A stretch of 27,394 bases of DNA from Euprymna scolopes (GCA_024364805.1 CM044489.1:165875369-165902762); one strand, 5' to 3'. Positions 18,195 through 27,394 are shown, numbered from the stretch's first letter. The notes: generated by a model not told the origin, from the sequence alone. Translations and numbers: made by a program.

Positions 18195-18300
18195 GTACTT
18201 TGGTGACTGGCTTATTGATAATGATTCTGAATGGACTCACCGGACATTACTCCCCATATTTTTATCTATGGGATTATTTCAAACAAACCGTAGACTGCCA
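18195..18300 (+). mobile_element. Mariner-like transposase C-terminal scrap
   Basis: Across two frames the + strand reads GYFGDWLIDNDSEWTHR, then SPDITP, then FYLWDYFKQTV. The pattern EWxxRSPDLTPxDFxLWGxxK marks the end of mariner-related DDE/D transposases, with the third catalytic aspartate in SPDLTP. A frameshift separates SPDITP from the LWDYFK part. Only about 35 residues are visible. Confidence 0.65.
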
Positions 18301-18479
18301 CACTGAACATTCATCACATCACAGTCCAAAACGGACCAGTGTCAAAGTTATTGACAATTTTGCACATCATATCCATGTTTGCTTAAAATAAAAGTAAATC
18401 GCCTGAGAACAAAATATCATTTTAATCCTAGTAGGTCCAACATTTCAAACCTTGCTTCCCCTCTTTTATTCTTTATTAG

Positions 18480-18703
18480 TTTATTACTAATTGCCCGAAA
18501 CACCCCAATCAATAGACCCTTCCAAGATGGACAATAAATAAGGGCATACTATTTTATGGTAAATTTAAGAACGTAGGAACCATAGTTTTTTAGGAGATGT
18601 GATTATTGGATTAACCAATCAGAAATCGTCTGTGGCACACACATCTCTGTTTTTATAGATATATAGATAGATTTATTACTAATTGCCCGAAACACCCCAA
18701 TCA
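18480..18703. repeat. 32-bp direct repeats flanking a 160-bp segment
   Basis: The 32 bases at 18480-18511 (TTTATTACTAATTGCCCGAA and 12 more) are repeated exactly at 18672-18703. The segment between, read on the - strand, starts TCTATCTATATATCTATAAA after an A, like a Helitron 5' end. No CTRR end is found at its other edge, so the Helitron reading is weak. A tandem duplication is the alternative. Confidence 0.9.
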
Positions 18704-19805
18704 GGAAATGCTAATGGGGCTGCCCAAGCAAATCCCACTTTTCGGCCTTATGTTACACTTTCCTGTTCTAGTAATGAAGTAAATAATCAGCTTAGTGGTT
18801 CAATCAAGGTGGGATGCTGAAACATCGCCACAAACTATAGAAACCCAAGAAGAAGGTGATGGTGCTATAGAAGGGTATTATTCTGTTACTTGTATTAACC
18901 CTAACATGAAATAGGACTTCAAAGAATAATTATTAGGAAATTAGGGAGATTCACCAGAAACAGTCAACAGAAAGTACTAATTGCTCATCAGTTACCACTT
19001 TTCAAGTAATTTGGGCCCAGTGATATGCAGAGATCTGGTGATGCCCCAGGTAAACTTTTTGATTGATTGCATGCTACAAAACTTAAGTATAAGTCCTAGT
19101 ACTGAGAAATATGAGAAATATAGTTCGAATATGAGTTGGATTTGGATGCCCAATGTTACTTCACCTCTTCCGCATCTACGTGACACTGCTCAGGGCACTT
19201 TGAAGTTCAATTTTTTCTCATTATGTTAGGGGCAGTAAAGAAACAATAATTCAACATTCTAAAGAATTATTTATTTCGTAACTGCATGTATCTTAAAATA
19301 TTTACTTGTTTATAAATAACATTTTTAGTAGACTGAAGGAAACTGAAAAAAAAATAGCATGTTTGCATTATAAAATATCTACATAGACAAAAATGACAAG
19401 ACTCCAATTAAAAAAGAAAAAAAAAATTATTTATTTTGATGTCATAAAATATAGGAACCTGTACCTTTACTGGTCGGCTGGTGTAATCGCAAAGTGCCGT
19501 GCAAAAAAAAAAGTTTGTTTTTTTCTTTTTTAGATTAATTTCATAAATATTGAATTTAAAATTCTGCAGACATTAAAAAATAATTTATGTATCAACATAT
19601 CTCTTATGCTAAACTCAATCAAAAAATATATGGTTTGAGATGATTCAATCATCGATTTTAGTGGACAAATTTATAAACATATTAATATAGTTTACATCAA
19701 AATATCTCCGATTTTGTACTCTCATATATATATATATATATATATTGTAATCATATCTATCTTTTTATATAAATACATGTGTGTATATTTGCTTACATAT
19801 TTTCT
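18704..19805. other. Intronic DNA, nothing recognised
   Basis: It holds A-rich and T-rich tracts and a TA run near 19724-19745. AATCAGCTTAGTGGTTCA at 18785-18802 is repeated at 21381-21398. The 82-codon frame at 18981-19229 matches nothing I know. Confidence 0.45.
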
Positions 19806-19998
19806 CAAGCCATTCTATAATATAGAATATATTCTATAATATAGAATATATTCTATAATGTAGAATAATCGTATATATATATAATCCAGCCATTCTATAA
19901 TATATATATATAACATAATAAGACATTCAATAATATATTATCAAGCCATTCTATAATATAGAATATATTCTATTTTATAGAATAATCGTATATATAAT
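19806..19998. repeat. AT-rich palindromic repeat cluster
   Basis: CAAGCCATTCTATAATATAG starts at 19806 and at 19942, and both copies run to a CGTATATATAATCC end. ATTCTATAATATAGAAT is itself a palindrome and is iterated within each copy. A third partial copy starts near 19888. Confidence 0.9.
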
Positions 19999-20038
19999 CC
20001 CGAATTCATAATGATCCATTTTCAGTTTAAGGTATATA

Positions 20039-20690
20039 CTAGCATGGAGACCCGCCGATGATCAACGACTGTTTCACACTTTTTATGTTTTATTGTCAGG
20101 GAAATCTATGAAATCGATTAATTGCCTGCTCTTGTTGGGAACCCATCACAATGTACCGGGAGGAAGCCTCAGATGCCACCTCACAATGACTTAATCCATA
20201 AATATTATATTTAAAGAATCTACTATGAATTTCATACGATTATTTTTATATATAATTATTTTTATATATAATGGCTTGAATTAAAGTTTAAAATGCAAAA
20301 GTCATGGTTCAATTGTGTTCTAAACAAAAAACATTCATTTTGAATGTGTGTCTGTTATATCAAAGAACCTACTTGATTTCGTATATATATATATGTGTGT
20401 GTGTGTATTTGCTTTTGCTATTTTGGTAATAAAACTTCTCAAATGCACTTGTGATGTTAGTCTGTGTAAGGTGTTAACTTTGGTCAAAATTGCCTGTTCC
20501 TTATTTCATTGACTTCTTTTTCGATTATCGACACTTATCGAAGTCATTCTGATACAAAACCTATAAGCATTGCCAGATACATAAAGTACATGGCACCTGT
20601 TGTTGTAAAATTACGATACTTTTTCCAGAGGGGAGTTTCTGCGGCTACTTTATTAATACATTTATATAATATATATATTTTATAATATAT
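20039..20690 (-). mobile_element. Non-autonomous Helitron (copy B), inverted relative to copy A
   Basis: On the - strand it parallels 10919-11528 over most of its length. Matched blocks include TAGGTTTTGTATCA, GAGAAGTTTTAT, AACACAATTG, TTTAATTCAAGCCA and GCTTCCTCCCGGTACATTGT. Its 3' end is CTAG (20039-20042) followed by T on the - strand, the classic CTRR|T end. The 5' end is lost in TA-rich sequence near 20690. A (TA)/(TG) microsatellite has grown inside it near 20383-20407. The copies are well diverged from each other, so both are old. Confidence 0.78.
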
Positions 20691-20924
20691 TATATATATA
20701 TAAAACTACTTAATTTACTCACATAAAATTAGTATACGAAAGTATAAACTTATGTGTAAAACTTTAAGTATTTACTTCAAAAGTGCTCAATACGCAGGTA
20801 GAGCTAGTTAGTAAGTTATAAAATATATGTGCATAAGCCTGAAGAGTCATAGAGTGGATGAAACACGGAATATTCAGTGTAGCTTAATCGCCATATATAT
20901 TTTATAACTTACTATATATATATA
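20691..20924. other. TA-rich spacer between Helitron parts
   Basis: Multiple TATATA runs flank this spacer and no gene is visible. Confidence 0.5.
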
Positions 20925-21225
20925 TAAGCTGTACTCGGCCACGCGTTGCTGTGGCTCAGTTTGTTTAAACGGAACAAAAAAAAAGACAAAATGTATGTTT
21001 CTTATGTTTACGTTCTCAATATTTGTGGATACGCAATATTTTGAAGTGTCCCATTTTTTGTGCAAATGTAGAGATTGTCTGATTCTCAGACTGTAGACAC
21101 ATAACATATACTTGTCCATGTGAGAAGCAATCAGGGTATAGTTGTAAGTCACACAAATGTAAAAATTGCCCATGTGCCTTGTTAATAGGTATTGCAAGCG
21201 CTAAGCGAATTGTGAAGTGCATTAC
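20925..21225 (-). mobile_element. Helitron helicase C-terminus and 3' end remnant
   Basis: The - strand frame reads IRLALAIPINKAHGQ, then CFSHGQVYVMCLQSENQTIS. This corresponds to the Helitron PIF1-type helicase end (FPIRLAFAMTINKAQGQ ... CFSHGQLYVACSRV), where the last motif contains the arginine finger. The SRV arginine is not preserved here. A further shifted frame gives NIAYPQILR, like the KNIVYPEVL end of these proteins. About 50 bp downstream lies the hairpin GCCAC...GTGGC, followed by GAGTACAGCTTA. This looks like a Helitron 3' terminus with the CTRR changed. The rest of the Rep/helicase is missing. Confidence 0.8.
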
Positions 21226-21335
21226 CTTAAATTAAAATGTTATATCTGTTTAAATCATTCAATGCACGTTCACTGCCCGTTCTTCTTGAGGTTGACAGAA
21301 GGAAAACATGAACGTTTAATTTTACTATAGACATG

Positions 21336-21381
21336 TATGTGAGCACGCACTGGAAAAGATTTTCCAGTGCGTGCTCACATA
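21336..21381. repeat. 46-bp near-perfect palindrome (22-bp arms, 2-nt centre)
   Basis: The 22-bp arm at 21336-21357 (TATGTGAGCACGCACTGGAA, then AA) is exactly complementary to 21360-21381, with only GA between. Such a short centre makes a cruciform or snap-back hairpin likely. No TSD or matching terminal sequence is seen around it. Confidence 0.97.
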
Positions 21382-22243
21382 ATCAGCTTAGTGGTTCATC
21401 GTTGTTGTTGTTTTTTTTTTTTTTTCAGGAAAATATGAATATTTATAGCATAAATAGATGAAAGTTTTTTTTCAAAAAACCTTAAATTTTTTTTTTTGTT
21501 TTTTTTTGAAGAAAATTGGCAGTAAACGTTTTTTTTTTTTTTTTTGTAAACAGAATTTTTTTATAAGAAACGATGAAAAATGGTTAGGTGAAATTACAGA
21601 AAAAGTTTTTCAAGAGAATTTACAAATTATTTTTGTCAATAGATGTTATAAAAATAAACAGAAAAATACCTCCATCATCCAAGGAATAATTAAAAAAACA
21701 CGTGTATACAAAAAACAAAAAACTGTCGATTTTATGTTCAAAACATTTGAACAATGCTCGGCTTCATCTGGTGATTGCCGGTCGAGCCCTAACCATAATT
21801 GGATCAAATTCTGCGAGAGTACCATTCTTTTTAAGTTCGTTCTTTTTTTTTTTTTTTTTTTTTTTACAAATTTTTGAACAGCTTGTTAGCGATTGCAAAC
21901 TGGCAAATTTAACTAAAATGCAAAAAATTCAATATTTAATGATTTTTAAGGGGTGCTCAGTTTCTAATACAACGTTCTAGTAAATCGATCCCCCTTATTG
22001 AAAGACGAAACCAAAGTATTGCTCGTATAGGAGAGGCTCTTTTTGTTTGTTTCAATATTTCAGCAGATTATTATTGATTTTGACAGACATTATGCTCATA
22101 TATCCTTTCCTTAAGGGAACGTCGTGTTTCATAAAAAATATTTTTCTCATAGTCATGACATGATATTGTATACATTTCAACATGTGAGGAAGATGTATCT
22201 TAATTTTTATATCTTTTTAGTATGTTTTATGCTTAGTAGGGTT
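21382..22243. other. T-tract-rich intronic DNA
   Basis: Long T runs lie at about 21411-21425, 21489-21508, 21531-21545 and 21842-21865. The 139-codon + frame at 21458-21874 is mostly phenylalanine from these runs and is not credible as a gene. Part of the sequence at 21760-21830 is less AT-rich and may be an old insertion I cannot name. Confidence 0.5.
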
Positions 22244-22690
22244 GTATATACGGCATAATCATGTTGACACACCGGTTCTCGCCAGATCACCGAGATTAAG
22301 CAACTTTGAGCATGGTCAATACCAGATGAGTAACCTTTTCTGTATGTACTGCGAGATAAAATACCAGGTTGAGAAACTGGCACTGTCTATCTTTCTGGAG
22401 GGTAGATGGGACTCTCTTAAGTTGATGGCGTCACGATAAAAATACCCTTGATAGCCCTGGCGAAGCATCAAGTATTCAGCTACCGACAAGATTGAATTAC
22501 ACTACAAACTCGTGTAGTGAGTTCAATCTTGGCTACAGCCATGCTGGATGGAGGGTTGTAAATGGTTGGAGTAAAAATGTGTTTGTTGCTTTGAAGGGTA
22601 ACGTTTTTTAATATGGATTGTGTGGTGTTGCAAAATTTTGTTTTCATCTTATGTTGAATGTTTCCCATTCAAAATAAACTAATAAATGGC
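22244..22690 (+). mobile_element. 5S rRNA-derived SINE (SINE3-like)
   Basis: The first 92 bp (22244-22335) match animal 5S rRNA. They include TACGGC, GTTGACACACCGGTTCTCG, GATCACCGAGATTAAGCAAC (the box A/intermediate-element region), GGTCAATACCAGATGAGTAA and the box C remnant. After an insertion, AAATACCAGGTTG near 22360 resembles the 3' end of 5S. Downstream is non-5S body and an A-rich AATAAATGG end near 22690. 5S-headed SINEs are a recognised class (SINE3) using an internal pol III promoter. A plain 5S pseudogene with unrelated flank is the alternative; the 3' limit is provisional. Confidence 0.75.
22488..22530. repeat. Stem-loop inside the 5S-derived element
   Basis: AAGATTGAA at 22488-22496 pairs with TTCAATCTT at 22522-22530, and inner CACTAC pairs with GTAGTG. 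It lies in the body of the putative SINE and could be a conserved structural core. Confidence 0.85.
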
Positions 22691-23369
22691 ATCTATAAAC
22701 ATGATACACTTAGTAGTAGAGCTTTAGGCTCCATACTCTGCAGTTCTGGTTATTATTTATTATCTGAATAATTTTTTGTTTTTTTATTTACTCCTTTTCA
22801 TCCCAAACAAGGTAAGGGGTATTTGTTTGGGATCATGTCTAACAGGGAACTGTGGGGAGTTGAACAGCGAGATATCTGTTCCCATTACATTTTAACTTCT
22901 GCATGTTAGTACAGTCCGGAAAACAAGAAACAGGTTAGTAGTCCGAACGAGGAAACTATTCGAGTAAAAGGCTTTCAGCATCTAGGGGATCTCAACATGG
23001 AGGGTGAGATTTTGCTGCTTGTCGGGTTAATCAGAAGCATGAACATCGAGGGAGCACATGTTCTATGAGTTCAATAACTTACATCACTCTAAATAAGCTA
23101 GAAATTCTGGCATCATAACAAACAGTAAAATCAGCAAAATATTTTCCTAATAGCCCCACATTTAACGCAGAAATATATACACTTGTATAGCAGGGACAGG
23201 GATACAAAACAATTTTTGGGGGCATTTTAGTGTTTTGTATTGCATTCATTGCTGATATATTTTCAAATGAATACAACACACATGCATGCACATTGTGAGT
23301 ACTTTATCCGTAATTCAATTGGATTCCCTTTATGATTTTTTCATCATCAAATATTTTCATATATTTCAG
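22691..23369. other. End of PGK intron, nothing recognised
   Basis: The block at 22800-23070 is less AT-rich, but I can assign no frame or repeat to it. A pyrimidine-containing tract and ATATTTCAG at 23361-23369 form the acceptor of the next exon. Confidence 0.5.
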
Positions 23370-23549
23370 ATTGGCAAATCATTGTTTGATGAAAAAGGTT
23401 CAGCAATCGTCAATGGTTTAGTTGCAAAAGCCAAGCAAAATAATGTCAAATTACTCCTGCCCGTAGATTTCATCACTGCGCCAAGCATTTGCCAAAACAC
23501 TGACACTGGCACCGCCACAGTCTGCTCAGGAATTCCACCGGATTCTATG
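23370..23549 (+). CDS. PGK: Phosphoglycerate kinase, following exon (C-domain)
   Basis: This 180-bp exon encodes 60 residues in phase 0: IGKSLFDEKGSAIVNGLVAK, then KLLLPVDFITAPSI, then GTATVCSGIPPDSM. It follows directly on ME of the previous exon, giving NKME-IGKSLFDE as in vertebrate NNMEIGTSLFDEEG. Matching landmarks are LPVDF(I/V)TA and the GxATVxSGIPxxxM turn before the GLDCGP segment that should open the next exon. The acceptor is TTTCAG at 23364-23369; the donor GTAAGAG starts at 23550. The next exon is not present in the remaining 3.8 kb. The PPDSM ending differs from the common PAGWM, and the TAPSICQNTDTG stretch is the least conserved part. Both introns are long, which fits large mollusc genomes. 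Confidence 0.95.
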
Positions 23550-24239
23550 GTAAGAGATCTCTTTATCATCTCAAATCAAAAAACAAGATCCTTAATGTTT
23601 TCATTTCATATGTGAGTGGAGGGTTAGTATATATGAGTATTGCAATGTTGCAAATTTTAATCAATTCGATTTAATTATTTTTCAAATATAATTATACCTG
23701 CTTGGTATGTTTTGCAGGGAGTCCAACTTTCTTTTCTCTAGCATATGTAAATATTGGGGACAACTTATGAATTGAGAGAAATGCTAAATCAAATATTTTT
23801 CAATCGTAGCCATAATAATTTTTTTCCATAATAATGGGGAAAATTTGAAATCTTTGACAGTGCCCAGTACATTTCTTTGCTAAGCGAAAATTCAGACTCT
23901 GTTTACCATTTGATTATGAGTAAAGTGTAGCATCTGTTTTGATACTATAATTCATTTATTCTAATCATTAACAATAAATAGGTGAAACACAAGAGAGGGA
24001 TATAATCACACTAAACTGGACCAAAACATTTCTGTCAGTTCATTCAACGATATTCGTTTGGTAAAATGAGGTGATAGGGTTTATGGCAGAGTGATAATGG
24101 TCTACAACTTAGAGGGTACAATATTATCGCCGTCGATAGATGAAAAAAAAATGGCAATCAACGAGAAATCCTTTTAGCATCTTTTTAGAAAATTTAAATT
24201 TTCGTCCTACTCCAGAATTACATTTTTTACAAAATTTTT
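23550..24239. other. Downstream PGK intron, nothing recognised
   Basis: AT-rich sequence without a convincing frame or repeat. Confidence 0.5.
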
Positions 24240-24290
24240 CTTATTTTGTTTTAGCTGGGAATGGAGCATTCTAACAGATTCCAAACATAT
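24240..24290 (-). mobile_element. Truncated copy of the 3' tail of the SINE at 24722-25043
   Basis: TTATTTTGTTTTAGCTGGGA continues as ATGGAGCATTCTAACAGATT. It matches 24717-24765 (TTATTTTGTTCTAGTTGGGG, then ATGGATCATCCTACCAGATT). Only the tail is shared, as expected of a 5'-truncated retrocopy on the - strand. Confidence 0.7.
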
Positions 24291-24721
24291 GTGTATATGT
24301 ATATATATGTATATTATGGTGTTCAATAGTTGTTGTTCGATCATATTCTCCTCAAGTGCTTTTTTACACCCGATCGTCGTCAGGAGTGGTTGTTGTTGCT
24401 GTCATTCTTTTCTTCATTGAGGTTTGCTGTATTTATAGTTAATTCTATTTTTTTATTGGTTATCAATGTGGATGTAGGATGTGTGGGTGCGAATTATTTA
24501 TTTTTAATTTTGATTTTCTTATTTTATATTTTATTTATTTAAATTTTAAAATAGAACTATAAATGCACTCTATAATCTTTGTATATATTCTTCCCAACTC
24601 TCTCTCTCTCTATTGCTCGCTAGCTTTCTGTTTCTGCTGAAAAATAAACATAAACTTTCTATGGCGTCAGCGTTATCTACACCAGTTGTTTTTCTTTTCT
24701 CACTTTTCTTTTTCTTATTTT
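24291..24721. other. T-rich intronic DNA between two SINE-tail copies
   Basis: TA/GT short repeats occur near 24290-24316 and TC repeats near 24598-24612. No gene is seen. Confidence 0.5.
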
Positions 24722-25043
24722 GTTCTAGTTGGGGATGGATCATCCTACCAGATTTCAGACATTCACTCACTCATACATTACAACGATCTTTTTAAGATTC
24801 TAACCCTCTCTTTAAGTGCAATTGTCGAACTCAGAAAAGTTTCTGTCGAACTAGGGAATTTGGACAGAATTTCAAGCGGAACCCTTTATTTACTTCACGG
24901 GGGTAGCGTGCTCTTGTTCTGTCAGCCATGACTGGATAGATGTCCTAAGTAATTCACTGAGGATTGAACCTTCAACCTCCAGGAGAATATCACTTTTACA
25001 ATTGATTTTTCCTAATACCCTAAACACTGCGCCACGGGTCCTT
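24722..25043 (-). mobile_element. tRNA-derived SINE, - strand
   Basis: On the - strand the head reads GGACCCGTGGCGCAGTGTTT, whose GTGGCGCAGTG is a good A box. About 65 bp on comes GGTTCAATCCTC (24959-24970), a good B box. A body of about 230 bp follows, ending in CATCCCCAACTAGAACAAAA. The same end occurs at 24240-24290, which supports it as the 3' end shared by this family. It has an internal pol III promoter and no protein. Confidence 0.82.
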
Positions 25044-25249
25044 GCGGAAATTCTAGTACGAATTTTAGGAGCCTTAAACCTACTTTTTATTTCTAGTTGT
25101 AAATATCATCATTTTATTTACTATATATTAATGTATATCTATTTCTATAGTTATTACTTGTATATATTAATGTTTTTACTTATTACTTGTATATTATCTA
25201 TTGTTTATAATTACTGGTTCCCATATTGTATTAAATTCTAGGTCTACTT
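25044..25249. other. AT-rich spacer with TATTACTTGTATATTA repeats
   Basis: Short irregular repeats of TATTACTTGTATAT occur near 25150-25195. Nothing else is visible. Confidence 0.5.
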
Positions 25250-26345
25250 AGCAGTAGAACTCGTATATTTCTTGTTGATATAATCAACACAATCATCGGC
25301 AAATCTACATCCAACGTCAAGAACTCAGCTCACTTCGTGGAAATAATAAAAATGCTCCCATTCATTCCAACCAGATGGTGAGTCTAGATGCAGTGAATCT
25401 GTTCACGAAAGTACCTACTGATGAGATTCTGACAGTGGTATGGGATAAGCTGACATCGGATGCCTCACTGAAAGATCGCACTTGCATCCCAATTGACAAT
25501 ATAATGGAGATGTTGATCTTCTGTGTAGAAACTACATACTTCGTGATGGGATCTGATATATATCGGCAGGAAGAAGGTCTGGCAATGGGATCACCATTGT
25601 CCCCGGGACTGGCCAATGCATACACGGAATACTTTGAAGAAATGGCATTAGGATCAACACCACTAAAGCCAACAATGTGGTTGCGATATGTAGATGGCAC
25701 ATTCATACTCTGGTCCCATCAGGAAGATGTTCAGACGTTACTAGACTATGTGAACTCGATCCGTCCAACTATACAGTTCACAATGAAAAAAGAAAATAAC
25801 AATAAATTATCGTTCCTAGATGTGCTGATAACTCACACAGGTCAAGGGTTTATGTCATCTGTATACCGAAAGCCAACTTTCAATGGACAGTATCTTAACT
25901 ACAACTCCCACCATCCATATAATCTAAAGAAAGGAATCGTCCGTTGCCTACAAAAGCAATATGCAGTAACATCAGTGCATATCAAGAGAAGATGGACAGT
26001 TTAAGAGAAATCCTCCACCAAAACAACTATCAAGAGAGCATGACATCAGCTCCAATAAATCTGGACTAGACACAAAAGGACACGACTCAAAAACTCACCA
26101 CAGAGTATACCATATATGAAGGGCTTGTCTGAAAAACTTCAATGAATATGTAATCTGTATGGCATCAGGACAGTATTTAGGAGTGATTCAACTCTCTGGA
26201 AACAGCTTATGAGAATCAAGCCCCTTACATAAAAAATCATGACTAAGAACTGTATATATGAAATGTAAATGTGGAAAACTATACAGAGGTGAAACGTGTC
26301 GTCCGTTGAAAGTTCCGAATTTAGGAACTTTAGGAAATGTGAAGT
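25250..26345 (+). mobile_element. Penelope-like retroelement, truncated and decayed (RT plus GIY-YIG start)
   Basis: The sequence opens in one frame with TRIFLVDIINTIIGKS and NSAHFVEIIKM. It shifts frame near 25370 to the 209-codon stretch MVSLDAVNLFTKVPTDE ... RKPTFNGQYLN (25375-26001). The RT blocks GLAMGSPLSP (25580-25609), WLRYVDGTF (about 25678-25704), KLSFLDVLIT and SSVYRKPTFNGQYLN are diagnostic of Penelope-like elements. The usual box is YVDDTF; here the second aspartate is glycine. After another frame change come MDSLREIL and NNYQESMTSAPINLD. Then TVFRSDSTLWKQL and KCKCGKLYRGETCRPLKV (26261-26315), the start of the GIY-YIG endonuclease. The rest of GIY-YIG is gone, and so are the upstream RT part and terminal repeats. 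It is inactive. Confidence 0.92.
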
Positions 26346-27394
26346 AACCACTTTGTTACTAATACCTGGAGTTGTAGAATTTGTTCGGATCCATTTATGA
26401 GTTGATTGTATTCTTTATCATTGGGGGGGGGGGCGGAGGATGATTTTGCTCTTTATCAACTTTGGACATCCAAAGAATTTGATTGCAGTCGGACATGATT
26501 CTCAGTATAACTTGCCATCTTTGCATGGCCTTTTCTGGTAGTAGTCTTATAGACTCTGCAGACATCATCAACAAATTTAGTTATGTATACATTGCACATG
26601 TGTCTCTTTCTGTCTCAGCTGTGACATGATAGGCCTTGAACACACTTTGCTAATAAATTATTTTCATCACCTATCATATTTTCCAACCCCATAAAGTAAT
26701 CAAGTTTAATTCTTTACCCTTAACCCTCCTGGGTCTGACACGAAAATCTATCCAATGAAGAGGTCCCAAGTTTAGAGTATTACAGAGTAAGGAGTGACCC
26801 CTTATGTAATACTATTTCTGACGTCTAGATAACCTGTGTTCTATGGAGATGAGAGAAGAAAAGGTTTTGTTAGTTCGTGTGTGATGGATAAGAAGTGAGA
26901 AAGGCACACAACCACTTTCCCAATTTGATTCACTTGAAGAGAAACTTACAAATGGTTGCTAAGGAGTGATAACGAAATGGATGTTGATTTAGTGTAAAAT
27001 AAATGTAAGATATTGTTGCAATATTATTGATATAATCAGAGATTATGATTAAAGAAAATTAGAAGGTTCTACTAACAGACTAGCGTTAGAAACTGACCAA
27101 TGAAATCGAGCCACGTTCTACTAGAAATCAACCAAAAACTGGAATCGCTCCATGAAAATATTGGATCTTTTAGAACTCTTGAACATAATTTTTTGTGTCC
27201 ATACGAGAAAAATCTTTGCCTTTTTGTCTGCAAATTTTCAAGTTTTAAGATTTATACAGATCAGCTATCCACCAAAAACTCTTTTTCATCTCCAGGTATA
27301 TGAGCATATTTCATTAACAAAGGAAGATGAGAAAAAGAGGTTGTATAAGTATACGACAAATATCATAAATGTAAGAGAAATATAATACAGACAA
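26346..27394. other. Unassigned AT-rich DNA to window end
   Basis: A G run (26422-26431) lies near the end of the Penelope remnant. No PGK exon or other gene is supported. A short segment at 27296-27371 sits between an AG and a GTAAGAG and is open (VYEHISLTKEDEKKRLYKY), but I know no protein like it. Confidence 0.5.

Noticed and set aside
21458-21877. 139-codon phenylalanine-rich frame
   Set aside because: Most of it translates poly-T tracts; the remainder has no recognisable family.
22244-22335. Functional 5S rRNA gene
   Set aside because: Substitutions and an insertion break the conserved 5S end, and a non-5S body follows. A SINE or pseudogene fits better.
27296-27371. Possible exon between CTCCAG and GTAAGAG at the window end
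   Set aside because: It is open and has splice-like borders, but the peptide is not the expected next PGK segment (GLDCGP...). Such short chance exons are common in 27 kb.

Overview
This is AT-rich animal DNA, almost all of it intronic and repeat-derived. The only host coding sequence I can support is two exons of a phosphoglycerate kinase (PGK) gene on the + strand, at 17856-17970 and 23370-23549. Their splice sites are clean and their reading frame agrees across the 5.4-kb intron between them. No earlier PGK exon is visible in the 17.8 kb upstream, and no later one in the 3.8 kb downstream. The gene therefore has very long introns, and nearly everything else here is transposon, satellite or unassigned intron.

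The repeat content suggests a lophotrochozoan, probably a mollusc and plausibly a cephalopod. It combines a Tx1-like LINE, a LINE with a restriction-like endonuclease, a Penelope-like element, Helitrons, tRNA- and 5S-derived SINEs, many TA/TC tracts and long introns. No single sequence proves the species.

Layout. 1-4600: microsatellites, a 405-bp fragment of the Tx1-like LINE, three families of old dispersed repeat and an 80-bp mariner MITE. 4600-7050: two GC-rich minisatellites abutting a 5'-truncated Tx1-like LINE with reverse transcriptase, zinc knuckle and 3' UTR. 7275-7785: a tandem repeat whose head is the 5' end of U2 snRNA, followed by a small foldback element. 8300-9466 (- strand): a decayed LINE with zinc knuckle and restriction-like endonuclease. 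10919-11528: a small Helitron with both termini. 11666-11717: a perfect 20-bp-arm hairpin. 12520-13700: three short LINE C-terminal remnants. 14191-14818: two tandem copies of a tRNA-derived SINE. 16085-16420: an unexplained CpG-containing island. 17064-17275: four identical 50-bp repeats just upstream of the first PGK exon.

Inside the 5.4-kb PGK intron: a mariner-like transposase scrap, AT palindromes, a second Helitron copy inverted relative to the first, a Helitron helicase C-terminus beside it, a 46-bp near-perfect palindrome and a 5S rRNA-derived SINE. After the second PGK exon: a tRNA-derived SINE (- strand) with a truncated relative, and a degraded Penelope-like element with part of its GIY-YIG domain.

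The most distinctive structure is the U2-headed tandem repeat. Each unit starts with the U2 5' region, including the branch-site-pairing GTAGTA, and continues into an unrelated structured body with hairpins kept in both copies. All identifications are by reading; no database search was run.
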